A stretch of DNA of 64,000 nucleotides from Sciurus carolinensis (lineage: Eukaryota > Chordata > Mammalia > Rodentia > Sciuridae), in NCBI RefSeq assembly GCF_902686445.1, contig NC_062215.1, positions 32,842,750 through 32,906,749 of the forward strand, in the 5' to 3' direction. Below are positions 37,301 to 49,939 of the stretch, piece by piece. The position numbers and the translations under genes are program-made. The notes under the pieces were generated by a model. The model did not search any database, was not told the DNA's origin, and worked only from the letters and a program-made list of their open reading frames with translations. Position 1 is the first letter of the stretch. Each line of letters opens with the position of its first letter.

Positions 37301-37832
37301 GTGCTCAGAGCCCAATGCTCCCTTCCTCTCTCTCCCCAGGGACCCAAAGTGTGTGGGAGGGGGTCGGGCTTGAGGGGATGGAAGGACTTGAAAGCCTCCT
37401 GACGTGCCATTTAGTGAAGGTAAAAGGAAGGGCCAAAACACCAGTGCCCAGAACAGAGCAGAAGGAAGCCATTGACTCCGGTTCAGAAAACCAGGGTGTG
37501 TTACCTGTAGGGAATTTGCACATGATACAACACGACAAAAGGACAGACTGCTTACCATTCTCACCACGGGAGTGGCAAATCTAAACAATATTAGTGATAA
37601 CAATTCTGCTCCCCAAAGAGAGCTTGGGTTGATCTACAGTCCCCCAAATTGCTGCAATTGGTAAACCACACAAGCTTGAAGTTAATGCATTCTTATTGCT
37701 TATCCTTAAATAAGCACTATGCTCTATGTGGAGGTTAATTCAGAACATTCCCAATAATTCAGTGGCTTCCACTGCTAAGTGTATTTGCTTTGAGAATAAC
37801 TATTAATGGTCCAAAAAGGTCTGACCAGGCTT

Positions 37833-37852
37833 TGGTCACAGGTCACAGGTCC
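37833..37852 (+). promoter_or_regulatory. Triple DR1-type nuclear-receptor half-sites
   Basis: TGGTCA, AGGTCA and AGGTCC follow each other with one-base C spacers. This is the DR1 arrangement recognised by RXR heterodimers, HNF4 and COUP-TF. Only the motif is seen; function is unproven. Confidence 0.35.
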
Positions 37853-38392
37853 CGCCAACAGCATTGTGTATTCTGTTTAAACAGCTGATGTGATATAAAC
37901 GCTGATGATCCAGAGATTGTAATAAACACTGTGGTTTTAATTTGTATTTAAAATGTAAAGCAATGAATGAGTGCAAACCGTGAAGTAGTTTTAAGTGTAA
38001 ATCTTACTTCACTCAACAAAATATGTTACTGAGTTTTAATCATATCTTGAAGATTAAATGTATTCTTTTTGTAATTGTTCATTTAACAGCTAGAAAACAA
38101 ATCAAGAAAACAGGAACTGTAATTATATATTAAATATTAAAACTACCAATATGTAGGTGTTTTTCTTTTATTTAAAACACATTTGTATAATGAAAGCATT
38201 AATCCATTTTTATTTTTTAATAGAGTAATTTTTTAGTTTTATTTCTTTATTGGCATGATTATATATACAAAGTCCAATAAAAGAAAATTCATACATTTAT
38301 TTTCTGGTCATTATTGTTACTTATTTCATTTAATAAGTATCACTACTAATAATTTAGTATATAGAGGAGGGAGGTATCAAAAAATATAACAC

Positions 38393-38480
38393 GGGCTGGG
38401 GAGATAGCTCAGTTGGAAGAGTGCTTACCTTGTAAGCACAAGGCCCTAGGTTCAATCCCCAGCACCTCAAAAAAAAAAAA
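38393..38480 (+). repeat. ID-type tRNA-derived SINE
   Basis: gggctggggagatagctcag (A box), ccttgtaagcacaagg and taggttcaatccccagcacc (B box), then an A-tail. Nearly identical to the copy at 49834. Confidence 0.9.
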
Positions 38481-39518
38481 CAAAAACGAAAACAAAACAT
38501 GCCTCCAGTGACATACTCGGGTTGTAACCCTGAGGGGAAAACTTCCACTGAGGTCCCAGTTGGCATGAAAAAATAGCCCATGGGGAAGGGCAGAGGAACT
38601 GCAGCCTTTGCCCACCCGCCCCTCTTCTGGTCCCTGCATGTGATTGGCCCTGACCACAGGAAAAAGCACAGGTCAAAGCAGACCACCATGAGGACCCTGC
38701 TCCCTGTAAAGGCCACACAGTGGGTGCCGAGGCTGGAAAGCTCCTCGAGGCTGGGGCTCCATCCCCGTCCTTGTGCTCAGTTTCCAGTGCCTGACCCCAG
38801 AGAGATAGGGACCAACAACCCTTGCTTTGGAGGCCTCCCTTCCAGGTGAGCAGCCCTGAAGGGCCTACAAAGCCCTTGCACTCACTGCCCCCCATTCTTC
38901 AGACTGATGGCAATTTCTGTCCCTGAGGAACAACCTCAACAAGCTCAATAAAGGAAACAACAAAGCTTATTCAGCAACAATGTAGAGCACCTGCTGTGGC
39001 CCAGGCACCAGTGGTAACGTTTCACATTTATTCTCCTAAGGATTCTACGAGGTAGACCACAGAAAAGACCTACATCTGCCAGTAAGGAGGTGGCCTCAGA
39101 CTGAGTGGCTTGCTTGAGGGGTTGACAGTGCAGTCATCCTCCCTACGTTGATCTCATTAGGCTCCTGGGTACTGACTATGGTGCTCAGGCACCTAGTCTA
39201 GCCTGTGAGATGGGTCAAAGATGGCTTCCCAGAGGAAGCCGGAAGGAAATGGGGGCTTCCTGCTGAATCGGGAGCAGCCTGGAAGTAGGAAAATGTTACC
39301 AGCACCCAGGCAAGAGCCCTGCTGGAGTTCTGACTGGCTGGATTTAGTACCCTGCCCTCATCGGAAATAAGAGAAAACCTTATGAAAAGGAAACATGAAT
39401 TTAATTGCAGTTTGGCTCAAACTGGGAGGTCAGCTAATCTGCCTCTGCCTGTCCTACAGGAATGTTACAAGTTTTAAAAAATATTTTTTAGTTGTTTATG
39501 GACCTTTATGTTTATTTA

Positions 39519-39600
39519 TTTATATGAAGTGCTGAGAATCGAACCCAGTCCCTCACACATGCTGGGCGAGTGCTCTACCACTGAGCCGCAACCCCAACCC
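39519..39600 (-). repeat. ID-type SINE
   Basis: Reverse-oriented unit: gctgagaatcgaacccagtc (B box complement) and gtgctctaccactgagccgc (A box complement). Confidence 0.8.
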
Positions 39601-39691
39601 ATGAATGTTACAATTTATAGCCCAGAAATACATATATGTAGATTTAGCCAGGCTGTACTAGCTAGAAGTCTGTTACGATTCTGGTTTTTCT

Positions 39692-39925
39692 TTCTTCTTC
39701 TTTTTTTTTTCTTTTTGGGTGGGGGGTACTGAGGATTTAACCCAGAGGTGCTTAACCACTTAGCCACGTTCCAGGCCCTTTTAATATTTTATTTAGAGAC
39801 AGGGTCTCGCTGAGTTGCTAAGTACCTCACTAAGTTGCTGAGGCTGGTTTTGAACTCACGATCCATCTGCCTCAGCCTCCCAAACTGCTGGGATGAATTA
39901 CAGGCATGCGCCCCCACGCCTGGCA
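39692..39925 (-). repeat. B1-dID composite SINE
   Basis: A T-rich tail, then ggatttaacccagaggtgct and the B1 half (ctgcctcagcctcccaaact), ending gcgcccccacgcctggca. Confidence 0.8.
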
Positions 39926-41784
39926 CAATTCTGGTTTTTCACAAAATTTACTGGTGTCTGCTCAGTTTTCAAGCTAAGCATGAGGAAAATCAGTTGCTGA
40001 AAAACAATTTTTTTCAGGAAATTGGGGAGTTGAGGCTTTTAACTTCAAAGGGCTCTGTTACACACACAAAAATAGGTGGAGTTTATAGGTAGAAGGTCAG
40101 GACCTCGGGTCAGGATCCTGTGAGAGGACAGCAGAGCAGTGAATGAAGGGTCCTCCAGGCCCCATGGGCCAGGAGACCAGGTGCAGGCCCTACTTTTCCT
40201 TCAGCCTCCCTGTCTACAGCTCTGCCTGCCAGCCCCAGCAGCACCCCAGAACCTGCCTCCACAGTCTGCCTGTGCAGGGCTCCTCAGTGGGCCCTTTCCT
40301 TCTGCTTGCCTCTCATCTTCACCTCAAGCAATCTATAGGTCAAAATTTCTGAGATACTGGCCAACAGGGCGGGTAGGGCTGGGCCTAGGACCCAGGGCTC
40401 TGACTTGACCAAACCCTCACATAACTCAATATTGCTGAATAGGTCGAAAAGCAGAGCTCACTCTGAGTACAGAAACCCTGGGAAAAGGGTGACCTGGGCC
40501 ACACACACCCCACCTGGCTCCAACCCAGGGCATCTGGTCTCCTGAGGACAGGGGAGGTGACCCACAGTTGAGGACCATGCTACAATTTTAAAGATCTCTC
40601 TCCTACATTGGGATCACCATCCTGTCTCACAAGTTTGGAAACTGAGGTGCAGTGTGTGTGTGTCCCGGGCTGATTTACCCAAAGACACACAGTGGGTCAG
40701 TAAGGAACCCAGTGCCCTTTCAGCACCTGCACAGTGACTTTCCATCCAGGCCCCCGTGTCACAGGTCAGGGGCCTCAGCTGAAAACAGGAGATAAGATCC
40801 GGGGACCTGGGCCATCAACTGAAGCTTGTGAAAGGAGTTGCCAAAGCAAGTGGCTGTGTCAAGAGCAACTGTTGAGGCTGGTGTCGTTGCTGTGGGAGGA
40901 GGGGGCAGGGAGGGCACTGGGCAGGTTGAGGTAGATCAGGGATGGAGGGAGGAGACAAGGATGACAGGTGCCCCTGTGGGGTTCTGGAGCAGGGCCAGGG
41001 TCCATACTGAGTAAGGAAGGGACATGTCCACCCAAAGAAGGGGCAAAGGCAAGGCAGCCTGCAGGCAAAGACAAAGCGGTGTGAGAGGAAAGGGCCCTCC
41101 GGGACTGACTGGGGACCTTCTGCATTTAAGATTTGGAAATGGGGGATCCCCCAAAGTCACACTGCTAGTGATGGAGCCAGATGACTCAGGTCAGTCCGAG
41201 CCCGCAGCAACAAGCCACCTCTAGTCAAGACAATAGGAAGCCAGGGTCTAAACTGCTTGCTCAGAATAAACCCACCACTGCTGTGCACTGAGGAAACACC
41301 TGGAGAAACCTAAAGCCCTGCAGGACCTCAGCTCTCTCACCCAGGGTTTTACCTGTGACATCTTACTGGGACCCCAAATAACCCCTCGAGGTATTTCAGG
41401 CTCTGCCTCAGCCATCCCTTCATCTCTCCCAGGCACCTTGGAAGGACCTGGTGTGACTGGAGAGGAGAGGGGAGGGGTCAAATCATTAATCACAGTCATT
41501 CATTCACTCAACAAACATTTACTTTTGAGCACCTACTGAATACCAGACCTTGTGCTGTGTTCAGCGGGGGTGGGGGGATACGACAGTAAGGTAGACCCAG
41601 TTTCTACCCAGATGGGGAGCAGAGGAGCCTTTCCAATCATCTGGCCCAACTCCCATTTGAGGGATGCAGAAATCGAGTCCTGCAGAGGGAAGGTGACTGG
41701 CCCAAAGCCTCGCAGCTAGGTAATGACGGGGCCAAGGCAAGTCCTCTTCTGAGGCACCCTCCTCCTCAGTCATCCTGCAAATAC

Positions 41785-41790
41785 AGATAA
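41785..41790 (+). promoter_or_regulatory. GATA site upstream of EPX
   Basis: AGATAA (WGATAR) lies about 240 bp upstream of the EPX TATA box. GATA-1 is known to drive eosinophil granule genes. Use of this particular site is inference. Confidence 0.3.
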
Positions 41791-42028
41791 GGTAAGACCT
41801 GTCCCAGGCACTGCTTTGGGCCCTGGGAGAAAGACATCCCTTGACGCCATAGAAGAGGGTGACGATGGAGCAAGCGGGCAGTGGGGAGGATGTCACAGGC
41901 TGAAGGAGGCCAGGGTGGGGTGAGGTGCTCCAATCTCACAGCTCCCCTGGAAACCAGAGGCTTCGGAGCTCCACCTCAGGGGCTGGGCTTCTGCGGCCCA
42001 GAGCTGCCCTCCCCACCCCAGAATGCAA

Positions 42029-42036
42029 TATAAAAG
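42029..42036 (+). promoter_or_regulatory. EPX TATA box
   Basis: TATAAAAG lies 150 bp upstream of the EPX ATG, so transcription probably starts near 42060. An ETS-type core (cttccggag, 42051-42059) lies at the expected start. Myeloid genes often use ETS factors such as PU.1. Confidence 0.6.
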
Positions 42037-42178
42037 TCCCTTCCTAGCTACTTCCGGAGAAGAGCAGGAGCAGGTGGGAGGTCGCCTGGGGGTCCTCCGT
42101 GCAAGAAGGGAGCAGAGGACACTCCCACCCCGTGGAGACTGAGGGTCTCCAGCTGTGGCTGGAGGTCTCACCACAGAC

Positions 42179-45100
42179 ATGCAGCTGCTCCTGGGCCTGG
42201 CAGGGGTCCTGGCTACACTCACCCTCCCCCAGCCCAGTGAGGGCACTGTCTCAGGTAACAGCCCCTTGGACAGTCGAGGAAGAGGGTCGGTCTGGGGGAA
42301 GGGGAATGGCGGGGAAGCACCTGGAGCTGGGGGCCTTCTGGCTCCCTTAGACCTTCAGTCCCATCCCTCTGAACAGCCTCCCCCACGGCAGTGGAGAACT
42401 CAGTCCTTCAGGACTGCATAGCAGAGGCCAAGCTGCTGGTGGATGCTGCCTACAATCGAACCCAGAAGAGGTGGGCCTGGGTCTGGGGGCTGCCTGGGTC
42501 TGCGAGGGTCCATGGGCGGGTGGCTCCAGCCAGTCAGCTCACCCAACACACACCCCTGGGCACCCCGGGACTGAGAACCTCCCTTCCCTTCGTCCTTGGT
42601 CTGCCCACCCTGTCCTGACGATTCGCCCCTGGGCCGGGGCTCTACTGGGGGAGTCTGCACCTTCTTCCAGCCCTCCCTCCTCATCTCCTGGGCAGCATCA
42701 AGCAGCGCCTTCGCAGTGGCTCCGCCAGCCCCATGGACCTCCTGTCCTACTTCAAGCAACCCGTAGCAGCCACTAAGACAGTTGTTCGGGCTGCTGATTA
42801 TATGCATGTGGCCTTAGGGCTCCTGGAAGAGAAGTTACAACCCTGGAGATCCAGACCCTTCAATGTCACTGGTATTGTGTTCCCCATTGAGCCCCCAGGG
42901 CCTGCCCTGGTCTGGAAGTGGAAAGAAGCCAGGATTCAAGGCGGGTGCAGAGCCTTGGGTGTAGGGAGGAGGGATGGTAAGGGGACGGAGCAGGCCAGCT
43001 CAGGAAGGGGCTAGGACTCTAGACTCAGGACCTCGCCCACCTGCCCTCCAGATGTGCTAACAGAACACCAGCTGCACCTGCTGATCCAGGCCAGTGGCTG
43101 TGCTCCCCGGGATCAGGCTGAGAAGTGCAGCAACAAGTACCGCACCATCACTGGGAGATGCAACAACAAGTGGGTGCCAGGGGCCACCTTCCCCACTGCC
43201 TCCCTCCGTGTCCCTGAACCCCACTAACTCCACCCACCCACTGCTACAGGAGGAGACCCTGGCTGGGGGCCTCCAACCAGGCCCTGGCCCGCTGGCTGCC
43301 AGCTGAATACGAAGACAGGCTGTCGCTCCCCTACGGCTGGACGCCCGGCAAGAGGCGCAATGGTTTCCTCCTCCCTCTTGTGAGTCAGGGTGGAGGGTTT
43401 GGAGGTTGCTTCATCCCTTTTAAATACAGGGAGTAAAATAGCCCAGAGTCAGCCAGTCAGGAATCAAACTCAGGGTCTCCCACTTGCCAGACAGGGGGCT
43501 TTGGACAAAGAAGATCACTTTCTTGGTTTGTTTCCTCATCTACAATATGGCAGAAAATGCTGCCTCAGCGAGTTAGAACAAATATTAAATAAAGTGCTTG
43601 GTTTAAACAGTCATATAAGGACATGATCTCTTAAGGTTAGCCATCACAATATTGGATTGTTTCTTTTCTGGGAGATTTAGTGTCAAACACCTTAATCTGG
43701 CTGAATCTATAAATTTCATGTTTATCAATTTTCCCTTGCTATGTCAATATGACAATCTGTCATCTCCTCACCTATCAATATCTATTTATAAATTCTTCTT
43801 CTATTGACCCTTCCATCTATCTATCAAGTTCTCTCTTTATTATCCACCACCTTAAAACCAGTCCACACATGTGACTCAGTTCTGTCATCTATTGGTCTAT
43901 ACCAATCTAACAATTTGCTCTGTGTACCACTCTATAAGAGTTGATGAGTCAGCTGATCCAGCCCCTCTCCTTCTCTTTACTGCTGGAATCCTTAGGATCT
44001 AGGCCAGAGACTGGCCTTCTAGGAATGATGGCCACAACAGGTAAGGCTACATCTCCTGGGGCACAGGACAGGGGAGTGCAGGACAGAAGAGAAGGAGAGG
44101 CTCCATCTTCTCCAGCAGGGGGCGTGCTGCTCTCCCTCGAGCCCTGGGTTGGCTCCAGCACCATGTAGATCAGCCGCCCAAGTTCCTTGCTGATCTTATT
44201 TCCCCACAGGTCCGGGCTGTCTCCAACCAGATCGTGCGCTTCCCCAGGGAGAGGCTGACCTCTGACCGGGGCCGGGCCCTCATGTTTATGCAGTGGGGCC
44301 AGTTCATTGATCATGACCTGGACTTCACCCCCGAGTCCCCAGCCAGGGTGGCCTTCACTGCAGGCGTTGACTGTGAGAAGACCTGTGCCCAGCTACCCCC
44401 CTGCTTTCCCATCAAGGTACCCAAGCCCCTGTGGAGGGGGCAGTGGGCTGCGTGTAGGGATCTGAAAGGCTGAGGCCCCATCCTAAAGGGGCTGGGATAT
44501 AATCCAGACACCAAGAAACACAGCTGGGCCTAGAGCAGGATGGTAGTGGGGCAACCTGCCAAAGCCTCAGTTCAAGCTCCATGGAGGAGGAAGTGATTAG
44601 AGACAGGCCTTGGCCATGAGGCTGATTCCAAAGGCAGAAATCTCTACTTTTGGAAGCCTTTAGGGTCTCTTGGCTTCTGCCCTTCTCTCCTCTGGGTGGT
44701 CCAAGGGTCCCACAGCTCTGGGGTGGGCAGGGATCAGGGTTCTATCCTTCAGGCCAGAAGGCAAGGAAGGTGTGGGGCACTAGACAAAAAAAGAAAAAAG
44801 AAAAAGAATCCAGGGAGCGGAGTCTCTGCTGGGGTGAAGGGGGACACAGTTCCTCCCCGTTGCCCCCTCTCAAGCCCTGGTTCAGGGCCTCCTCTGCAGA
44901 GCTTTCTCAGATCTTCCTATTAATACCTTTAGCATTTGACTCTTATACAAAGCATAGCAAATGCCCCTCAGTTTGGTTACTTAGCGGTGTGTGTTTGTAC
45001 TGCGCTGCCAGCTTCTTGCCTCCTGCTCTGGGTTTTTTGTTTTTTGCTTTTTGTTTGTTTTGGTACCAGAGATTGAACTCAGGGGCACTTAACCACAGAA

Positions 45101-48100
45101 TGCATCCCCAGCCCCCTTTATTTCTAGTTTTTGAGACAGGGTCTAGCTAAGTAGCTTAGGGCCCTGCCAAATTGCTGCAACTGGCCTTGAACTTGTGATC
45201 TTCCTGCCTCAGCTTCCCCAGTCGCTGGGCTTACAGGCATATGCCACTGTGCCAGGTCTGTACTGAGGTTCTGGACCTTCATTGTCTCCAAAGCACCTGG
45301 AAAGAAAGGGGCTTAGGAAATGTCTGTCCAGCTGCTCAGAACTAAAGGAGCACAGGCTTAATTGTCAGAAATGAATTCTAATCCCACTTCTCCTGCCAAA
45401 TGACTGTCACAGCCCCCCTCAGAGAGGCTGTTTCCCCATTTGTAAGAGGAGGCTCTAGATTGTTTGAAAAGCCTCTTTCACTGCTAACCTTTTGTGACTG
45501 TGATAAAAAGTGCTCAGGACACTCCAGCTGAAGGGGTGAGCAGTAGGAGTCTGGGGGAGTCAAGGAGGGCTTCCTGGAGGGGGAGTGTCGAGCAAAGTTT
45601 TGAGGGAGATGGTGACCAAGAGGAATGAGCCTGCTGCAGAGGGGCCCCAGTGTCACTGACTCTTCTTGCACTTCAGATTCCGCCCAATGATCCCCGCATC
45701 AAGAACCAGCGTGACTGCATCCCCTTCTTCCGCTCAGCTCCCGCATGTCCCCAAAACAAAAACAAAGTTCGCAACCAGATCAATGCGCTCACCTCCTTCG
45801 TGGACGCCAGCATGGTGTATGGCAGCGAGGTCTCCCTCGCCCTTCGGCTCCGCAATCGGACCAACTACCTAGGGCTGCTGGCCGTCAACCAGCGCTTCCA
45901 AGACAACGGCAGAGCCCTGTTGCCCTTTGACAACCTGCGGGATGACCCCTGTCTCCTCACCAACCGCTCCGCGCGCATCCCTTGCTTCCTGGCAGGTCTG
46001 ACGTGGGGGAAGATGGTGTCTTGGGAAGCCATCGTGGGATGTGGGATTAGGGGACTTGGATGGGGACCAGTGTATTCACACCATAAGCATACGTCTGAGC
46101 ATGGTCATCAGAGATCAGTCAGTTGGAAGAAGTCCCTTTGCCAATCCTCTGAGTATGGCCAAAGATCCCTGACTGACTTTCCAGAGATGAGGGACTCACT
46201 TTCTATATGGCACCACGACCTAGTCCCAGGCAGCTCCACTGCCTATAAGAAGGGTTCCCCTTATTTCTATCCAATATCTAGCCCTGTTGTTATTTTTCAT
46301 GCTTCTGGAACCTCAGAGAAGAGCCCCTTTAATGACCTGAAAGTACCTGTTACTTACACCTAGATATTTTTCTTTTCTAAGTTAAATTTTCTTAGTTCTC
46401 CACCCACACACACTCTTGTTAGACACTGTCACCTGGTCCTTCCTCTGGATGCATAATTTGAACTCTCCTCCAAGTCTTTGCTACGGTGTGTGTGTAATAA
46501 TAATGGAATTGTTTCCAGTTACTCAAGACATTCCAGTGGGCCACCCCTAAACCTCACAGAGGCTCTGAAATGCAGAAATTATCATCCTCATTTTACAGAT
46601 GAGAAGCTGAGATTTAGGGAGGAGAAGCAATGTGCTCAAGAGTTTCAAATGGCAGTATACCCACATGGGAAAAGCCAGTGTAGTCCCTGATCTTGCTGTC
46701 CACTCTGGTCCACTGCTTTCCTCAAGGCCAGTGCCTCCAGCTCACCTTGTAAGAACTGCACATCTGTTTCCTTGGAAGAATGGAAAAGACTTCATGAGAA
46801 GACTTTGTTACTATAACTAGGCTTGTGCTAAAGGGCTTCGTCTGAAGCCAGCAGATGACTGAACTTACTTGCCTGCTTATAGGAGAGGGTCTGGACGGGG
46901 CTCTGCCCAACCCTTTCTTTCTCTTTTCCTCATGACATCCCAAAGTCAAGGTTCCCAGAGTCACCCAGGTCCCCCGCTAGGCTATGGATCTGGTCATTTT
47001 GTAGACAGAATCATTAGGCAAAGGCCTGTCAGTCTGAGAACAGTAGCTGCCTTGTGCTCCTCGCCTGGCCCTAACCTTCTCCAGCCACTTAGGAACCCAA
47101 GACCCCACTCTGCTCCCCTTCCTGGCTGTAGTGTTGAGAGGAGGGTGGTGGTCAGTGAGGAGCCTCATGGCACAGCCAAGGATGATGGAGGAGCAGCGAG
47201 GGCAGAGCCAGGCTCACTCCATCTCTCCAGACCCCAGGCCTCCATCTGCCCTTGCAGAAGACTCTCTGGGCAGGGTTTTGGCAACTCTGAACTTGGGTTT
47301 TTCAAGGTGACTCTCGGTCAAGTGAAACCCCCAAACTGGCGGCCCTGCACACCCTCTTTGTGCGAGAGCACAACCGGCTGGCCACCGAACTGAGACGCCT
47401 CAATCCTCGCTGGAGCGGAGATAAACTGTACAACGAGGCTCGGAAGATTGTGGGGGCCATGGTCCAGGTAGGGGACCCTGGGTCCCAGCATCTCCCAGAA
47501 AACAACCTGGCCTGAGGAGCAATCTGAGGGACTGGTTTCCAAGCCTGGGGACGTGCTTCGAGCGGGCTGGGGCTGGGTGACGGGGTGGGGGTACCTCTGC
47601 AATGGTTCTGCCGCTAGTTAGTTGGGACCTTGTCTATGACACTTGACCTCTCTGGGCTTCAGTATCTCATCTATCAATGGGAAATTAACATTGTCGAATA
47701 TGACATGATCATAATGACTTGCTATGTCTAAGAAACCCTTTAAAATGAGTTCATCTGAAAGCCAGGTGTGGGTTGGGTGGCCACTCTGGCCACATTCCTT
47801 GTATGTCTTCTCTCCTAGATCATCACCTACCGGGACTTTCTACCCTTGGTACTGGGAAAGGCCCGGGCCAGAAGAACCCTGGGGCCCTACAGAGGGTATT
47901 GCTCCAACGTGGACCCGCGTGTGGCCAATGTCTTCACCTTGGCCTTCCGCTTTGGCCACACCATGCTGCAGCCCTTCATGTTCCGCTTGGACAGCCAATA
48001 CCGGGCCTCAGCACCCAACTCCCGTGTCCCACTTAGCTCTGCCTTCTTTGCCAGCTGGAGAATCGTGCATGAGGGTGAGGTTTTCCACAGGCAAAGGGAG

Positions 48101-49908
48101 AGGGGGTGGGGAGCACTCCCTGTCCTGGGTGGGCCCAGCTTACTGCCAGGAGGCCAGGCTGTGAAAAAGGCCACTGCTAATGTCTCCCAGGACAGTGGAG
48201 AAAAGGCAGGGCCTGCAAGACCCTCAAGCATGGACCTCCCATGCCCTGAGCAATGAGATAAGAGCAGCAGAGACCTATGTTAGCCTGGCACATTGTCGAC
48301 CTGCAAGGAGCTCGCCTTCCCTCCTTTAAGAAGTGGGCTTCCCTCCAAGCTCCAGCTCCCTCATGTCCACCCATGCCTCTGTTCTAACAAATATTACAAA
48401 ATAAGCAACTGGCATGTGCAGCTCTGAGCTAGCTTGGCACCATGGGATGATCCAAGGGGCTTCCCAGAGGCTGGTCCAATCAGTGCTGCTCTCACTCCCC
48501 GCCAAAGGTGGCATTGACCCCATCTTTCGAGGCCTCATGGCCACCCCAGCCAAGCTGAACCGACAAGATTCCATGCTGGTGGATGAGCTCCGAGACCGGC
48601 TATTTCAGCAAGTAAGAAGAATCGGGCTGGACCTGGCGGCTCTCAACATGCAGCGCAGCCGAGACCACGGCCTTCCAGGTAAGGGGGTGCCTGTCTCTCC
48701 TCACAGGCTTCACGCAGGCCTGGGCTGCTCAGAGGGTTCGGAGAAGACCTGGTGCCTCCTTTCTGACAGGAACTGCCTACAGGATGTGCAGAGGTGCAGA
48801 GCTCAAGTCTGAGGCTGATGCACCATAGCTCCCCTGGGAATCTTTGATAGCCATCCTGCCACGTCTTCCCCATCTGCTATAGGGCCTCCAGCTTTAGGTT
48901 CACCACAGGACAAGGACTTGAGCACAGGAGCTGGCAAAAAGGAGATCAGAACTTTCCAAGTAGAGAAAAGTAGTAGATATAAAAGGCAGAGAAGGACTGC
49001 TTCAATCCCCACCTCCCTGGCAAGTTCCAAGGAGAAAAGCTACAATTCCAGGGCTATGGAAACTGGCTCCTTGCTCTGGTGGGGTGAAAGGCAAAGAGCC
49101 TAGAGGCAAAGAACAAGTGGAATAAAATTAAGGCTGCACTGGTTTTTTAAAAAAGACTTTATCCCAGGAAAGAAGAGAGAATAGGCACTGACATTGACAA
49201 GCAGTTATACCCTCCATGCTGTAGATGAGAAAATAAGCTCAGACAACTAGAAATTTGCCCAAGGTAACACAAGTAAGAAGGAGTAAAAATCTGAAATTAA
49301 ATTTCAAATGTCCCTCTTCTTCCCACTGTCATCCCATTCAGCTTCTTTAGGGGAGGCCTTCAGCCACTGCCTTGCCCCTCTCCTGATCCCTACCTCCTAC
49401 CTCCCTGTCTAGATAGAACCTGAGGCCCCTTCTGCCCCAGCGGATCTTTCATCATGTATAAAGCAGTCAGGAAACTGGCTACTGCCTACTGCACTTGCCA
49501 GAGCAGGCATGCAGCAGGCACTCAGTAGTTTCCTGTCTCCTTAAACTTGGGTGCTCCTGACAGCTAAGGAGCTGTGGGCGCCCCCTGCTGGAGGACTGAG
49601 ATTGGTAGCCACCCAAATTGCCCCACAGTGACTTTCTGTTCCCCTCTGACACTTGTTCCCTCCATGACAACCCAGAAATATTACCTAGATGGCAGCTCTT
49701 GCAGTCTCCTTACAAGTCCAATACCAAATTTGGAATAGAACAATCCGGTCTGAACTCTACTTGATAGCGAAGGGACTTTGGACAAGTCATGACTGCTTGA
49801 CTTTAAATAAACATACCATAAAAGCACTTCATAGGGGCTGGGGAGATAGCTCAGTTGGTAGAGTGCTTGCCTTGTAAGCACAAGGCCCTGGGTTCAATCC
49901 CCAGCACC

Positions 49909-49939
<31 letters not shown>

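Larger units (their letters stand above)
30777..42028. other. Gene-free region between OR4D2 and EPX
   Basis: Content I can name: GT microsatellites (30881-30922, 32551-32583), several SINEs, an ID plus L1-tail pair (34019-34380), L2/MIR-like scraps (for example 40610-40720 and 41490-41560) and a DR1-like motif at 37833. 31000-32500, 34400-37800 and 40000-42000 contain many overlapping short frames on both strands typical of GC-rich non-coding DNA. The longest, 36881-37603 minus (240 codons), matches no family I know. Confidence 0.55.

Noticed and set aside
36881..37603. Minus-strand open frame of 240 codons, with overlapping frames on both strands
   Set aside because: No recognisable family, GC-rich background, many competing frames in the same stretch and no splice or promoter context. 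I treat it as chance.
44660..45150. 166-codon frame inside EPX intron 6
   Set aside because: It lies wholly in an intron, its end is SINE sequence, and EPX exons on either side join in phase without it.
49834..49908. Possible tRNA gene
   Set aside because: Both internal promoter boxes and a T-arm are present, but the poly(A) tail, the probable target duplication and the many sister copies identify it as an ID retroposon.
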